A DNA stretch of 64,000 bases, taken from positions 1,137,453-1,201,452 of the forward strand of contig SSNP01000092.1 in NCBI GenBank assembly GCA_006937955.1, given 5' to 3'. Below the pieces are notes generated by a model that saw only the letters and a program-made list of their open reading frames with translations, ran no database searches and was not told the DNA's origin. Every line of letters begins with the position of its first letter. Position 1 is the stretch's first letter. Source of the DNA: Pachypanchax playfairii. Lineage: Eukaryota; Chordata; Actinopteri; Cyprinodontiformes; Aplocheilidae. This document shows, piece after piece, positions 25,301 through 40,300 of this stretch. The position numbers were made by a program, and so were the translations under genes.

Positions 25301-28300
25301 TTTGCTGAGATTATTCAGTTTTTTGAGGTCCACTCAACCCAAATTCCATATAAACGTTGGGACTTTGTGAGAAGTGTAAATAAAGACAGAATGCAATGAT
25401 TTGCTAATATTATAAACTTTTTACAATTAATAAAAAATGTTTCTACTCAATCTGGTTTTTGTGAATTTGACTTTTATTTTATGTTTAGTGCCTTTAAATT
25501 ACTTTTGTTAAAAATTGTTTGTTCGGATGTTGAAACAGATATTTTACCATTTTTTAAAAAACATCTGATTTGATGGAAGCAACAAATCTCAAAAAGTTGG
25601 AGCAGGAAATAAAAAGCTCAAAATGTAACTGGTTTAATTAAAAACAACTGCATGAACATTCAACAACTAATTATGTTTAATTGGCAGCAGCTCAGTTACA
25701 TGAATGAGTATAAAATGAGTATTTTAGAGAGGTAGAGCCACTCAGATGTAAAGACAGGTAGAGGTTCCTCAAACTGAGACAAACTGCAGCTAAACAAGTG
25801 GAATAAGTAAGTAAAATGTTCCTCAAGGTTTTGCATATTTCAGTAAGACAATGTTGAAGCACATTCTGTATCAGAACTAGGGCTGAGCAGTATGGCTACA
25901 TTTTTATACCACGGTTTTTTCTAAATTATATCGGGTTTTACGGTATTTTTTATACGACCAATTTTACCCACATTATCTTCTAATAAGTAAAGAATTACTG
26001 CATCAGATCAGTTTTAAATAGTCAATTTTACTGTCATATGCACAACACAGTGCTTTTGTTGCACAATCTCTTCGAGTTAAGTTGCTAGCTGCCGGCTACC
26101 GCAAATGTTAGTTGTTCAGTCAAAGTCCGACCTTTTGAAGCAGAAGAAATTCCAACTTTTGGAATAAGTTGTTCTGGGTCAGTAACCTGTGTGTCGCTGT
26201 TACAGCCCCCGCTAGCAGCCGTTCTTCATTCAAAACTTTATTTTTCCATGCGCGGTCTTAGTGTGTAGCACTGAAATTGGTCCCCACAGAAATATCTCGT
26301 TTATTGTCCCCCGCTAAGGCTTTTTTTCAATCTCAAACAGCGCCACCCGGTGGGTGCTGCGTGAGAGGAATTTTTTTTACCTATCTCCCCTCATGTGTTC
26401 TTTTCTGGTTTCTGCATATAAGTTTATACGTGCATACAGTGGGGCAAAAAAGTATTTAGTCAGCCACCAATTGTGTAAGTTCTCCCACTTAAAAAGATCA
26501 GAGAGGCCTGTAATTTTCATCATAGGTATACCTCAACTATGAGAGACAAAATGAGGAAAAAAAATCCAGAAAATCACATTGTCTGATTTTTAAATAATTT
26601 ATTTGCAAATTATGGTGGAAAATAAGTATTTGGTCACCTACAAACAAGTAAGATTTCTGGCTTTCACAGACCTGTAACTTCTTTAAGAGGCTCCTCGGTC
26701 CTCCACTCGTTACCTGTATTAATGGCACCTGTGTGAACTCGTTATCAGTATAAAAGACACCTGTCCACAACCTCAAACAGTCACGCTCCAAACTCCACTA
26801 TGGCCAAGACCAAAGAGCTGTCAAAGGACACCAGAAACAAAATTGTAGACCTTCACCAGGCTGGGAAGACTGAATCTGCAATAGGTAAGCAGCTTGGTGT
26901 GAAGAAATCAACTGTGGGAGCAATTATTAGAAAATGGAAGACATACAAGACCACTGATAATCTCCCTCGATCTGGGGCTCCACGCAAGATCTCACCCCGT
27001 GGGGTCAAAATGATCACAAGAACGGTGAGCAAAAATCCCAGAACCACACGGAGGGACCTAGTGAATGACCTGCAGAGAGCTGGGACCAAAGTAACAAAGG
27101 CTACCATCAGTAACACACTACGCCGCCAGGGACTCAAATCCTGCAGTGCCAGACGTGTCCCCCTGCTGAAGCCAGGACACGTCCAGGCCCGTCTGCGGTT
27201 TGCTAGAGAGCATTTGGATGATCCAGAAGAGGATTGGGAGAACATCATATGGTCAGATGAAACCAAAATAGAACTTTTTGGTAGAAACTCAACTTGTCGT
27301 GTTTGGAGGGGAAAGAATGCTGAGTTGGATCCAAAGAACACCATACCTACTGTAAAGCATGGGGGTGGAAACATCATGCTTTGGGGCTGTTTTTCTGCAA
27401 GGGGACCAGGACGACTGATCCGTGTAAAGGAAAGAATGAATGGGGCCATGTATCGTAAGATTTTGAGTGAAAACCTCCTTCCATCAGCAAGGGCATTGAA
27501 AATGAGACGTGGCTGGGTCTTTCAGCATGACAATGATCCCAAACACACCGCCCGGGCAACGAAGGAGTGGCTTCGTAAGAAGCATTTCAAGGTCCTGGAG
27601 TGGCCTAGCCAGTCTCCAGATCTCAACCCCATAGAAAATCTCTGGAGGGAGTTGAAAGTCCGTGTTGCCCAGCGTCAGCCCCAAAACATCACTGCTCTAG
27701 AGGAGATCTGCATGGAGGAATAGGCCAAAATACCAGCAACAGTGTGTGAAAACCTTGTGAAGACTTACAGAAAACGTTTGACCTCTGTCATTGCCAACAA
27801 AGGCTATATAACAAAGTATTGAGATTAACTTTTGTTATTGACCAAATACTTATTTTCCACCATAATTTGCAAATAAATTCTTTAAAAATCAGACAATGTG
27901 ATTTTCTGGATTTTTTTTCCTCATTTTGTCTCTCATAGTTGAGGTATACCTATGATGAAAATTACAGGCCTCTCTGATCTTTTTAAGTGGGAGAACTTAC
28001 ACAATTGGTGGCTGACTAAATACTTTTTTGCCCCACTGTATATGTATGTGTATCTTATACTCTCATCTGGCGCCCTAGGTGGCTGCCTCGGGAGAGTGAG
28101 AGAGAAAATATGTCTCCAATCCATTTCGTTGTGCTTCTGTATAACGACAATAAACCTCCTTGTAAAATATGTTCCCACTGCCAACGTTCCAGAGGTTGTC
28201 TTGACTATTCATCAGTATGTGAAAAATTCATATCCTAACTAAAATAAACACCAGTTTTTGGTACAAACAGGTATACCGCCCAGCCCTAACAGAACAGAAT

Positions 28301-31300
28301 GACTTCACAGGAGAAGAGTCCAGGTGCTGAACTGACCTGCCCAGACCTTTCACCAGCTGAAACTATGGAACCATTGTGAAACAGTCTTCTCCTAAAACTC
28401 CAGCAGCTGGTCTTCTTATTTCCAGATGTTTACACACATGTTAAAAGAAGAGGAGATGCAACACAACTGTGTTCCAACTCTTTTTCAGATGTGTTGCTGC
28501 CTTCAAGCTGAAGCTGATGTTTTCTTTGAAATGACAAAATATTTCAGTTTAAACATCTGATACGTTGTTTATGTTCTGTTGGGAACAACATGTGGGTTCA
28601 TTGCCTTCTGTCTCTATTTACAGTTCACACAACATCCTAACTTTTTGGGAATAAGGGTTTAAGATGTGCATTCAATTATTTTACAGATAATTTTTAAACT
28701 GGTTGACAAGTTTTGTGCTAACACTGTACAAAAAGCAGACAAACAACACCCACTTTTCATCTGCAGGTAATAAAAACAATGAAAAGTTGTGGTTTCTCTT
28801 GAAAACCTCATATAAATGCACTTCAAACGTTAAAGCTTCAGTGCCTCGCAAGTTATCAGTTGAACATCTTCCCGTGCAGTGGGTGTTTAAGCCCATCAGT
28901 ACATTCTTACCTTTCAGTGCGAGCCAGTTGGCTACAAAAACGCAAAGAGAGGAAGATGTAAATGGAAGAACAAGTAAAACACAAAATAATAAAAATTACA
29001 TTGAATTCCCCTCAATTATGATGACAGTTAGTAAAATCAATCTAAAAACATCTAAAAAAAAACTCAGCAGACAAAGTTGTACTGTAAGTTAGTAACAGGA
29101 AACAGGAGAAATAAATAGGTACATTAATATGACAGTAATCATTACATATAAATACATAGATACAAATAATAAAATATTTAGTGAAATCCATATTTTCATT
29201 ATAAAGCTCTCATGTTGCGTAACAGTAGAATGAGTTTTGAGATGAGGTTTACAAACAGAGTTGGGACATGCCCAACATGTCGGATCAACTGGTTCCTCAG
29301 TTTGTCAATCTGAAAGGACATGATCTTCTCTGTGGACGAGTCTGGACCTCAGATCAGCTACAAGCACATGATCAAGTGGTCTGGGGGCTAATAAAGCAGC
29401 AGGAAACTAGACAGATAAACAGGAGTCTGAACATTAAGAGTTGTTGATCAACATTATAAACTATAAAGTGGATCTGATGTGCAAGTTTTATGAGTTTTTT
29501 TTTACTACTTCATATTAGGTCAATTAATCGATTAAATTAATTCATTCAAGTTTGGTCACTTTGCACATAGCCAAAGACATGGTACTCATATACCGTGGAG
29601 AAAACAAGGTTTATTAATTTCAGAAATCAGGAAGAAAATCGTAAATCGAATCAAAAAATAGAATCAGAGATTTTATTTTTTGGACATATCAGCCCACCCT
29701 ACTTCATATCAATCAATATTACATTTGTGCCCTGTAGCTAATTTTACACGTAAACCAGGATATACAGATTTTAAATAATAAAGTCTCAAATATGCAAATT
29801 TATGGAGTTTTGCTTCACAATTTCGAGGAAGATTTATTTACCAAAAGTGACCAAACGCAGGAACTAGAGATATAAAGTGATTTACTGGGACAGAAAATGT
29901 AGAATCAGATGAAGAATCTGTGGTTTCTGAGTGTCTCTTTCTGAAGGAGAAATCAACTCAGGAGAGGAGATGATATACGGTTTATTCATTCCTTGTTACA
30001 CAGACAAGGAATCTGATTACTACGATTGACCCCTCCCAGAGAAGCAGCAAGCTGCCATCTGTATGGTGCCTGGGGGGATGGGGGGGATGGGGGGAGGTCA
30101 GTTTTTTGGGGTTCAGTATATTGTCCAAGATTTCCTGACCCACAGGAACCAAGGAGAGACCTGGACTAAGCTGAACTGTTCCGTGGCATGTAATGAACGA
30201 ATAATCAAACGAGTGCTGCCGCGAGTAGTCAGCCTAACCGAAGAGGCCGATTATGAAATATTGTCCATGTGAGTTTTTGCCTTCGAGAATAAAGTTTGAA
30301 TGGACCAAAACATATTTCTCCCAAACCAGTAGATGCTGAGCACTTTAGACATGCTCTTCCACTCAACTCAGATGACGGAGACCCTTCCTCCCCATCCACT
30401 AAAAATAAAACGATCATCACGGGAAAAGAAGATTTCATGGTCGCTAGTTGCTTTTAGAAAAAGAGCACATAGAGGAGTCTAAACACTTGCTAAATATTGC
30501 GACAGTCGCTACGGCACCACTGGTGAGGTCACGTGACTGTACGTTAGGGCTGCTACAACGAATCGATAAAATCGGTAAAATTCAATGATGAAATGCGTTG
30601 GCAACAAATTTCGTCATTGATTCGTTGTGTAGGTCGCCAGTTGTGCAACTTCTCTTTCGCGCAACCTTTAGTTAACAGTCAATACGAGCAAATTGCTAAT
30701 AGCGGAGCAGCATTTCAAATGAAGGCGCATCGGAATCATCAGCGAGGGGGGGGGGGCTAGGTGTCTACGTAAATTAATTTTTAATTAGTCTCACATGTTA
30801 CGTTTCACAAATTATGAAAATAATTTCCAAAAGGAAAATCTTTGTTTCTTTACATTTTTGTTTTCTACGAATATGTTTTTTAAGATTTTAATGCAAGTAA
30901 AGTTTATTTTTAAATGTAATTAAAGGTTTACCTTTTTTTATTGAACTGTTTCGGTAGCACTTTTTAAGATTTTCACCTTTAATCTGATTAATCGTGTCGA
31001 GACCTCCATCCGATTCATCAATGATCCAAATAATCATTTGACACAGCCCTACAGTACGCAGTCACATGATTCAACCCCAACACAAAGCTGTACGGTAGTT
31101 TGCTCCTGATCTGATTTTCTGTAACTAAACCAGTTCCAAATTGTGGATGTAGCTCCTCCTCAGCCTCATGTACACCTTCTGCCATGCTTGTTTTCACTCC
31201 ACACATGAACAGTACCTTTGTTTAGCTCATGTTCAGAGTTTCATTAGCATAAAAAGGTGCATATTTTTTGTGGTGGATTTAACACTTCATTCCCAGATGC

Positions 31301-34300
31301 CAATTTAATTTGGAAGGTTGCACTTCCATTTATTTGTTTTTTTTAATGAATGGTAATGTTTACTGAAAATAAAATGGGCTGAAATAAAAATTTTTTCTTC
31401 CAAAACAAAATAATCATATAGCTTAATTGATACCATTAATTAACAGACAATTAAACTGTTTCCTTAACATGTAATTAACAACTTTATGTTTTGGTTATTT
31501 AATAAAAAATAAAAACTGATTCCACTCGTGATTAAAGCTGCTATCCAGAGTTTCTTCTCAGAGCGCACCACTGAAGTAAAAAAAAAGTCCCGCCCCATGT
31601 GTCTGTGATACCATAGCCAGTTTCTGCTCTCATCCGTGCACGTGCGCTGCCTTTGTTACGATGGACACTTCATGGCTAAGTTAAATTTATACCATTTTTT
31701 TATGTTTATTTATTTTAATTGTTTCGGTTTCATGTGTCTTTGCAGCGTTGTAAACAACTCGTAAACATTGACTGGGTAGTTTTTCAGGATATGGGCAAGT
31801 GCACGCTTGGTTGATTGACAAGTGTACTACTGTGTAGAACGCTATGGGCTAATGCTAGGTGGTACTCAGTGAAAATTGCGGCTCGGTTCACTTTAACCCC
31901 CTGCGGACCCTTTTCCACCGCCTTCTCGGGTCTTAACCGCATCATTCCGCGCCAACCCGGCCTCTTTTTTCAGACCACCTCCTCGATGGTCCGAAGCGGC
32001 CCAAAGCGGCCCAAAGCGGGCCCATACGCCCACCTGTCTACTGATTGGTCCAGTAAACTGCTACCAGTGACACGACTACCTACGTAGTGGTAGCCCCTGA
32101 TTGGCTCGGCTGTGTGTGGTGTTCACGGGGTGTGATATAGAAGCGCTCCTGCAAAAGGCTTTAAAAAAAACTCCCAGCAACCATACAAATATTTTATTTT
32201 AAAATACAATTGACTTTGGACAATGGCGACTTCCTCCACAAGAACCAAAAATCAAACCAACCAAAATGAACCACAGACAGAGCGCAAAGTACAAAAACAC
32301 ACGTATATCCGCCATTGTTGTTGTTGTTTCACGCGCTGTGACGTCGCGGACAAAGACTTTTGCGCGCCACTTTTCATAGCCAGATGGGCACGCCCATATC
32401 CCCACTTACGTCCGCTTTATGTTTCCACCGCCTCAAGCGAGTTGATCCACGCTATACCATACCGCTCTCAAGCGCCGTGCCGATTTGTCGGTGGAAAAGG
32501 GGCATATGGGACGGGGGGCTTTGAGGGAAAAAAACAATATGACGTTTTCCTACATTATATTACAAAACTGAGTCAGACTATCACTTTTATGCAATTAAAA
32601 AAAAATCATAGATAACTGTTGAAAAGGGGAAAACTCTGCTTTAATAAACTGCTTTAGTTGTTTTACAGCATTTTTAGCTTCACTGAATTCCCAGTTTATA
32701 TTAAAACAGCGAGGTAAAGTGTTTTGGTTGGATCCAAGTGAATAATAGAAGCTGTACCTGCGGATGTACTGGAAGTTGGACGAGGTGCTGACAGACACAT
32801 TTCTGGGGCTTTCTGAAGGACTGCTGCCAGCTGAGGGAGACAAAAACACAATCTGTTACAAAGCTTCAAAAACAAATCAAATAAATTAATTTAACAGTGA
32901 TTAGTTTACACCATCATCTAGATCAAACAAGCAGAATCCGACACCCAGAAAGGAAAGTTTTTATTTCTACAGTCTGCAGTTCCCCTCCCGAACAGTAACC
33001 CCTCCTTTCCACCGGACGCCTCGGCAGCACGCAACGTTTTGCTCGTGCAATCAGCAGCGTAATTTCACATGCGTAAATCACTCACACAGCCAGCTGGTCA
33101 TCGAAGATCATGAAATCTCATGAGAATAGCAAAAAAATGCGCAATTTTGTCAGTACACACAACAACAAGCAGAGAGAAAGACAACAACATGTATCCAGAA
33201 GGTATGTGGCTTATTTTAACACCACCTACAGACTTCAAACCCATCACAGGTACTGTACTTTCTCTTAGTCTCACAAACAGGACTACGCACGTGTCCTTTA
33301 TTTTGAAACTTCCAAGTACGAACACCTGATTTCCTGTCTGGTCCAAACTAAACTGCTGAACGAAATTACGCTTTTGGGTCGTGTCTCATGTGCAAAGCAG
33401 AGGAAAAGGTCTCATTGAATTTAATGGCGGCTATCAGATTACGCATCACTAACGTTGCGCGTCTGTTGCGCGTTCAGTGGAAAGCAGGGGTAAGCGTCAC
33501 TACTGATAATTATAACTTCATCAGTGGTGCATGTATGTGTGTAGAGCACATGTTTTTATACAACAATGCAAGTGCAGCATTTTAGCAAATCTGTTTTACT
33601 TTGACAACAGCAAAAATGTTCCACTTTCAGTAGCAATACATATGAAAAATTCCTCCAAAACGAACCATGTGATGAGTATTTTGGTGCACAACTTATTTTG
33701 TGTGGCTGAACAAAGAAAAAAATGCCAAATAGTCGCTTCCATTTCCAAGGTCAAAGAAATACATCAGGGGAACATGGAATTTCATACATTCAATTAACAA
33801 ATAATAAGCACTAAACCTCAAATTAATTGCATTTTTTTTAGACAGAACAGATTGAAAACAAAATCAAATTTGTAGAATCAGTTAGATCAAATATATTCAG
33901 TCAGTCAAAACTAACAAATGTTCATGAATTTGGAGGATTTTAAGCCTTTAATTGCATGTATTGATGTCACTTTTTTCATTTAATGAAAAAATAGCAACAA
34001 AATTAAATATTTTCCATTCAATGTGAGATTGTTTAAAGCAGTTATGGATACGTCAAAGATTTTCTTAAGTATTGATTTAGTTGCATTCTTCATTTTAGGA
34101 CATCATCACACTCTGAACTCAGACATCAAAGTCCACTTTCATAAACTGCTATTAAAACAAAACTTAATATTTCTGTTTTCACACCCACTATGAAGGTAAG
34201 AACACCTGTGGAGCTAAAATATTCAACAGAAACCTCAGAGAAAACAGGTCAACTTCTCCAGCAAATTCAAATAATGAATATTAATGAGGTGCTGCCCGAA

Positions 34301-37300
34301 GCCTGACGAATCTTCACGGAGACAGATTAAAAGGTCTATTAATCAGTGTTTCCTGAAGTTTTTTAGATATAAAATGTTTCATATCACTGGTTAATACTTA
34401 AGAAATAACCACAAAGTCATGAAATTTGTGTGAAATGGCCTCTTTAAAAACATCTCTTTGACTTTGTTTCTCCTCTGTCCATGATTGGGGGGGTAATAAC
34501 TTTTCACACAGGGTCAGATTGGTTAGGATAGAGTTCTCTCCTTTAAGACATGAAATCTTTTGAAAACTGCCTTTTGTTTCTTATCAGGTTATTTTGTCCA
34601 ACATTAAAACATGTTTGTGGATAAAAAACTTTTACATGTGATGAACTAGAAAAGCACTCTTTGAATATCTGTGTCATTATTCGGGTTATGATCGGGTTAA
34701 GGTCGGTATTCGGGTGCCTGAAATGTTCAGAATAACCCGTTTACATGCATAAGTAGAGAGCATCTGTATACATGAAACTTGTAATAACCCGATTTAAACG
34801 CAGATGTTGGGGTAGCGTCATGACGTACGGAATACTTCAGGACGCAATATGCGTCATTTACGATTCTTCTTCCTGTATGACCAAGATTCCTTGTGAATAG
34901 AGCATGCGCAGAACACACGTTTTGATGAGGGTTATCCCGATATGCGTTTACACGACTAAATATTTGGGTTAGAAAAGGGTTACCCCAGGGGTAAAATCTG
35001 GGTTTTTAAAACCCGGTTATGTGCATATCCGGGTTTTTGCCGGTGTTTACATGACCGTGCAGAACCGGGTTGTTGTAAATATTTGGGTTTTAAACGGGTT
35101 ATTGGCTGCATGTAAACGCAGTCAGTGCCTCGAATATCTTTTGGTGTTTGTTGCAAGTTTCTATCATTTGTTCTTGCAGTGATAAAAAATCAAAAGGTTC
35201 CTTATTTTTTCTTTTCTGATAATCTGGATAATAACAATCCAGATCAGTCCTTGATATCATGTGGAACCTGTTGGAACTCATCCTGTATTTTTGTAGCATT
35301 TATTTTGGAGTTACATGTTAAAAACAATTTCTATCTCACAATAATGAAGAATCTTATAAAAACATTCCAGGGTCCTCATTTATCAAACGTTGGTAGAAAC
35401 TCTCCTATATTTTATCCTACGCATGAAATTTAGAATGTTCGTACAAACAGTCAAAAATCTGATTTATCAAATGTATCATACGCACACTTCTCCGCAACCA
35501 TGTGTTGATAAATCCCACTTGTGCGTATCAGGTCCTCGTGCCCGTTCACAGTCATTTACATACAGAAACGCCCTCAATTAGCCATATTTGGTAACAGCAC
35601 TTCTTTTATAGCTCATACAGGAAATTCCTAAAATAATGGTCATGAGAGCAAAATAAAACACAAAAAAAGAACTTTCTGTGACAGCGAGGTTCAGGTACTG
35701 GTTGCAGAAGTGGAACAGAACCAACAATTACTGTTTGGTTCTTTCAGCTCAGTAGAAACCAATAAAAGAAAAATTACCGCTTTGGAGAGAGCTGCAGATG
35801 CGATTAATGCGCTCCCTCAGAAATAATTAAGAAATGTTCCGATATAAAAATACACACAAAAAACATGTAGCAGAACACAGAAGGTCCAGAACCGCTACGG
35901 GAGGTCAGAACACCACAGAACTGTCTGCATTAACAGATGTGTTTCTAGTGTAAATGGAGCTGTTGCTCTGACTGGTGTTACTGTACACAGTGAAAACATC
36001 TTCACCAACAGAACACGCAGGACCATCCAGTGTCCACAATGAAGGTAAATCAAACTTTTTATTATTATTATTTAAAGTGAAACACGTCCTTCTTAACCAG
36101 AGAAAACAAGGAAACACGTTTTATTTTATAATCTGTGTTCTTTATAATAAAGGAAACAATTAGGCACTTGGAGACAGGTAAATAATAGACCTATATAATT
36201 TATTTCAAAACAGAAGCTGTCATGTCACACTGGAGGATCAGCAGCCGGGTCAATCAGCTGATGCAAGAGTCCTCGGTGTGTAAAGAGGTGCAATAAGGTT
36301 CTAATGGAAAAGAAGGAGCAGTTGCTGCTTGTGCTTCACACATAATGAATAAATAACCTAGTTATGATTTGGAACAGGTCTTTTTGTGATCAATTAACGT
36401 GTTGTTTATTTGGAAAGCGCTATCTGCAGGAGCCGCGTGCGCTCACCCAGCATCTGCACAGTCATGGAAGACGCGCTCCGTCCCTCTGCCAGGCTCTGCC
36501 AAATCCTTCACTAATACAAGATCATCCATCCTACCATCTCTAATACTTCTAACTTTATAACACTGACCACCAGTTATGCTACAACGCTGTTTATTAACAC
36601 ACATAATTACTGATTGTTTCAGAGATAATTTGTGGATGAAGAACTCGCGTGGGTCACTGAGAGCTTCAGAATTTGGGTTCCATGTTCTGCCACTAGATGC
36701 TGTGCGTACACACGACCAGAGCTGTAATTATATTTAGGAATATTTCTACACATAAGTACAAATTGATAAATACCACATGATGCGTAGAATTGTTCCAACA
36801 CACGAAATACGCACAGATCTGTGCGTAAGCCCGATTGATAAATGAGCATCCCAAAAATCAGATCACTTCGTCTTTGGATCATTTCTGACCTTTAACGAAC
36901 ATTTCATCAAGATCCATCCAGAACTTTGAGTTATGTTGCTAGTAGACAAACTAACAGACCCTGGTGTAAACATTAATATCTTTGCTAGCAGCGTTAGCAT
37001 GAGTTCCGGTGTATCTTAAACTGGTTCATGGAGTGGAGTTGATCACTTACTGCATGCAGAAGACAGCCCATGATCATGTTACTCTTTCTGCAGTGTCTGC
37101 CGTTCTGATCAGCTGATTTAAATAAATAATGTTTTATTTAATAACACAATCTCCATCCGCCGGTTTGTGTGCTTTCAGACTGTCTGCATGCTCACAGTAC
37201 AGAAATGTGCTCTCGTCATGTTTGTTTTTACACACAAGTAACAACTTCATGACTCCCCACCGTGAAGAAGTCCAGGTGAAAAAAATCAGATACAGGTCAG

Positions 37301-40300
37301 ATGGGGGCAAAAAAATCTAATTTGGGTCACTTCAGCCTGCCGTCTGAACGTAGCCTTAGATCCAAATTAATTACAGCGTAGCTAGTTAGTGTCTGGCTAG
37401 TTAGAGTCAGGCTTTTTAGAACCTAGTTAAAACCTGGATAATTACATCCAGACTAATTAGAACCTCCATCCACACGGTCCAGTTCAGCTGTTCTCAGGAC
37501 ACAGACTGTGGATAATTCATGTGACTTTGATGTGGGTTTTTTATTTAGAACCAGAACACTGGAGTTTCCATCCTTTTTGTTTTAAACTTTGTGATTTTTT
37601 TCTAGGACCACACATCGCCGTGCAGCAGCCTAAAAATGTGCAACATCCGCTGCAGACCGTGACTGTGTTGCTGGTATCAAGATCAGCAAAACTGATAACG
37701 GAACCACATCAAATTTTATTAATAATCAATTTCATAATCTGGATTTTTAGACCACCACGGAGCAGACTGGGTCAAGTGGAGAACAAGTACCTGTGGCGAG
37801 CGGGAGAGGTGAAAGTGGTCGTGACAGCGTGGGTGACGGGGTCCCAACAGCCAAACTCCGCCTCTTGTTACGGGAACTGTTAAAAGAGAGAGAAGAAATG
37901 CAGTTGGTCATGTGACACGTTTTCAAGCTGCTGTTATCAGAGCAATAAAACCAAACAAGGAAACTCTGTAACTGAGTTTAACAGATTAAACACTGATAAG
38001 TTTGATGGTGCTGGTAATGACACAAACACTCAAAGTGAAAGGCTTCAAATCAAACACTTTGTTTTTGAAAACAAAATTTAAACACAGAAATAAATGAATC
38101 AGTAAAACTTGAAGCAGAGGAAGAAAATGAAGGATGCAACGTTCCCAAAACTACTCGCTAAATTCAATCCCAACAAGACGCAGGATAAAAACACCTGCAT
38201 GACCTCCAGAGGTCAAACCTGAAGAAAAGCCTGTAAATGTAGCTGGTAGGAGGAGCTTCAGGTGTGGAGGAGCTTCAGGTGTGGAGGAGCTTCAGGGGTG
38301 GAGCAGGTCCAGATGTGGAGGAGCTTCAGGGGTGGAGGAGCTTCAGGTGTGGAGCAGGTCCAGGGGTGGAGGAGCTTCAGGGGTGGAGGAGCTTCAGGGG
38401 TGGAGGAGCTTCAGGTGTGGAGCAGGTCCAGGGGTGGAGGAGCTTCAGGGGTGGAGGAGCTTCAGGGGTGGAGCAGGTCCAGGTGTGGAGGAGCTTCAGG
38501 GGTGGAGGAGCTTCAGGGGTGGAGGAGCTTCAGGTGTGGAGCAGGTCCAGATGTGGAGCAGGTCCAGGGGTGGAGGAGCTTCAGGGGTGGAGCAGCTTCA
38601 GGTGTGGAGCAGGTCCAGATGTGGAGCAGGTCCAGGGGTGGAGGAGCTTCAGGGGTGGAGGGGCTTCAGGTGTGGAGCAGGTCCAGGGGTGGAGGAGCTT
38701 CAGGGGTGGAGCAGGTCCAGGGGTGGAGCAGGTCCAGGGGTGGAGGGGCTTCAGGTGTGGAGCAGGTCCAGATGTGGAGCAGGTCCAGGGGTGGAGGAGC
38801 TTCAGGGGTGGAGCAGCTTCAGGTGTGGAGCAGGTCCAGATGTGGAGCAGGTCCAGGGGTGGAGGAGCTGCAGGTGTGGAGGAGGTTCAGGGGTGGAGGA
38901 GGTCCAGGGGTGGAGGGGCTTCAGGTGTGGAGCAGGTCCAGATGTGGAGCAGGTCCAGGGGTGGAGGAGCTTCAGGGGTGGAGGGGCTTCAGGTGTGGAG
39001 CAGGTCCAGGGGTGGAGGAGCTTCAGGGGTGGAGCAGGTCCAGGGGTGGAGCAGGTCCAGGGGTGGAGGGGCTTCAGGTGTGGAGCAGGTCCAGGTGTGG
39101 AGCAGGTCCAGGGGTGGAGGAGCTTCAGGGGTGGAGCAGCTTCAGGTGTGGAGCAGGTCCAGGTGTGGAGCAGGTGCAGGGGTGGAGGAGCTTCAGGGGT
39201 GGAGGGGCTTCAGGTGTGGAGCAGGTCCAGAGGTGGAGCAGGTCCAGGGGTGGAGGAGCTTCAGGGGTGGAGCAGGTCAGGGGTGGAGGGGCTTCAGGTG
39301 TGGAGCAGGTCCAGGGGTGGAGGAGCTTCAGGGGTGGAGCAGGTCCAGGGGTGGAGCAGGTCCAGGGGTGGAGGGGCTTCAGGGGTGGAGCAGGTCCAGG
39401 GGTGGAGCAGGTCCAGGGGTGGAGGAGCTTCAGGGGTGGAGCAGGTCCAGGGGTGGAGGGGCTTCAGGTCTGGAAGAGCCTCAGGGGTGGAGCAGGTCCA
39501 TGTGTGGAGGGGCTTCAGGTGTGGAGCAGGTCCAGATGTGGAGCAGGTCCAGGGGTGGAGCAGCTTCAGGGGTGGAGGGGCTTCAGGTGTGGAGCAGGTC
39601 CAGATGTGGAGCAGGTCCAGGGGTGGAGGAGCTTCAGGGGTGGAGGAGCTCCAGGGGTGGAGGAGCTTCAGGGGTGGAGGAGCTTCAGGTGTGGAGCAGG
39701 TCCAGGGGTGGAGGAGCTTCAGGGGTGGAGCAGGTCCAGGTGTGGAGGGGCTTCAGGTGTGGAGCAGGTCCAGGGGTGGAGGAGCTTCAGGGGTGGAGGA
39801 GCTTCAGGGGTGGAGGAGCTTCAGGGGTGGAGCAGGTCCAGGTGTGGAGGAGCTTCAGGGGTGGAGGAGCTTCAGGGGTGGAGGGGCTTCAGGTGTGGAG
39901 CAGGTCCAGGGGTGGAGGAGCTTCAGGGGTGGAGCAGGTCCAGGGGTGGAGCAGGTCCAGGGGTGGAGGAGCTTCAGGGGTGGAGCAGGTCCAGGGGTGG
40001 AGGGGCTTCAGGTCTGGAAGAGCCTCAGGGGTGGAGCAGGTCCATGTGTGGAGGGGCTTCAGGTGTGGAGCAGGTCCAGGGGTGGAGGAGCTTCAGGGGT
40101 GGAGCAGGTCCAGGGGTGGAGCAGGTCCAGGGGTGGAGGGGCTTCAGGTGTGGAGCAGGTCCAGATGTGGAGCAGGTCCAGGGGTGGAGGAGCTTCAGGG
40201 GTGGAGGGGCTTCAGGTGTGGAGCAGGTCCAGGGGTGGAGCAGGTCCAGGGGTGGAGGAGCTTCAGGGGTGGAGCAGGTCCAGGGGTGGAGGAGCTTCAG

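Larger units (their letters stand above)
25878..28288. mobile_element. hAT-type miniature element inside the older Tc1
   Basis: Ends tagggctgagcagtatgg and ggtataccgcccagcccta are inverted repeats of the hAT type. They are flanked by tcagaac and acagaac, an imperfect target duplication. Native length about 810 bp once the inner Tc1 is removed. Confidence 0.8.
25336..28659. mobile_element. Old Tc1/mariner element, split by later insertions
   Basis: Left piece 25336-25877 and right piece 28289-28659. Inverted ends: caacccaaattccatat and its diverged partner ggaataagggttt. Both carry phrases of a fish Tc1/mariner family: gcatatttcagtaagacaat (the QQDN region of a transposase) on the left, and gtccaggtgctgaactgacc then ctccagcagctggtctt on the right. 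Most of the transposase is deleted. Confidence 0.75.

Noticed and set aside
26853..27449. 198-codon minus-strand frame in the Tc1 element
   Set aside because: Antisense shadow of the transposase.
28900..28920. 21-bp candidate exon with acceptor and gtaagaat donor
   Set aside because: Exons 4 and 5 already join in phase to give the family sequence; the insert would break the frame's known order.
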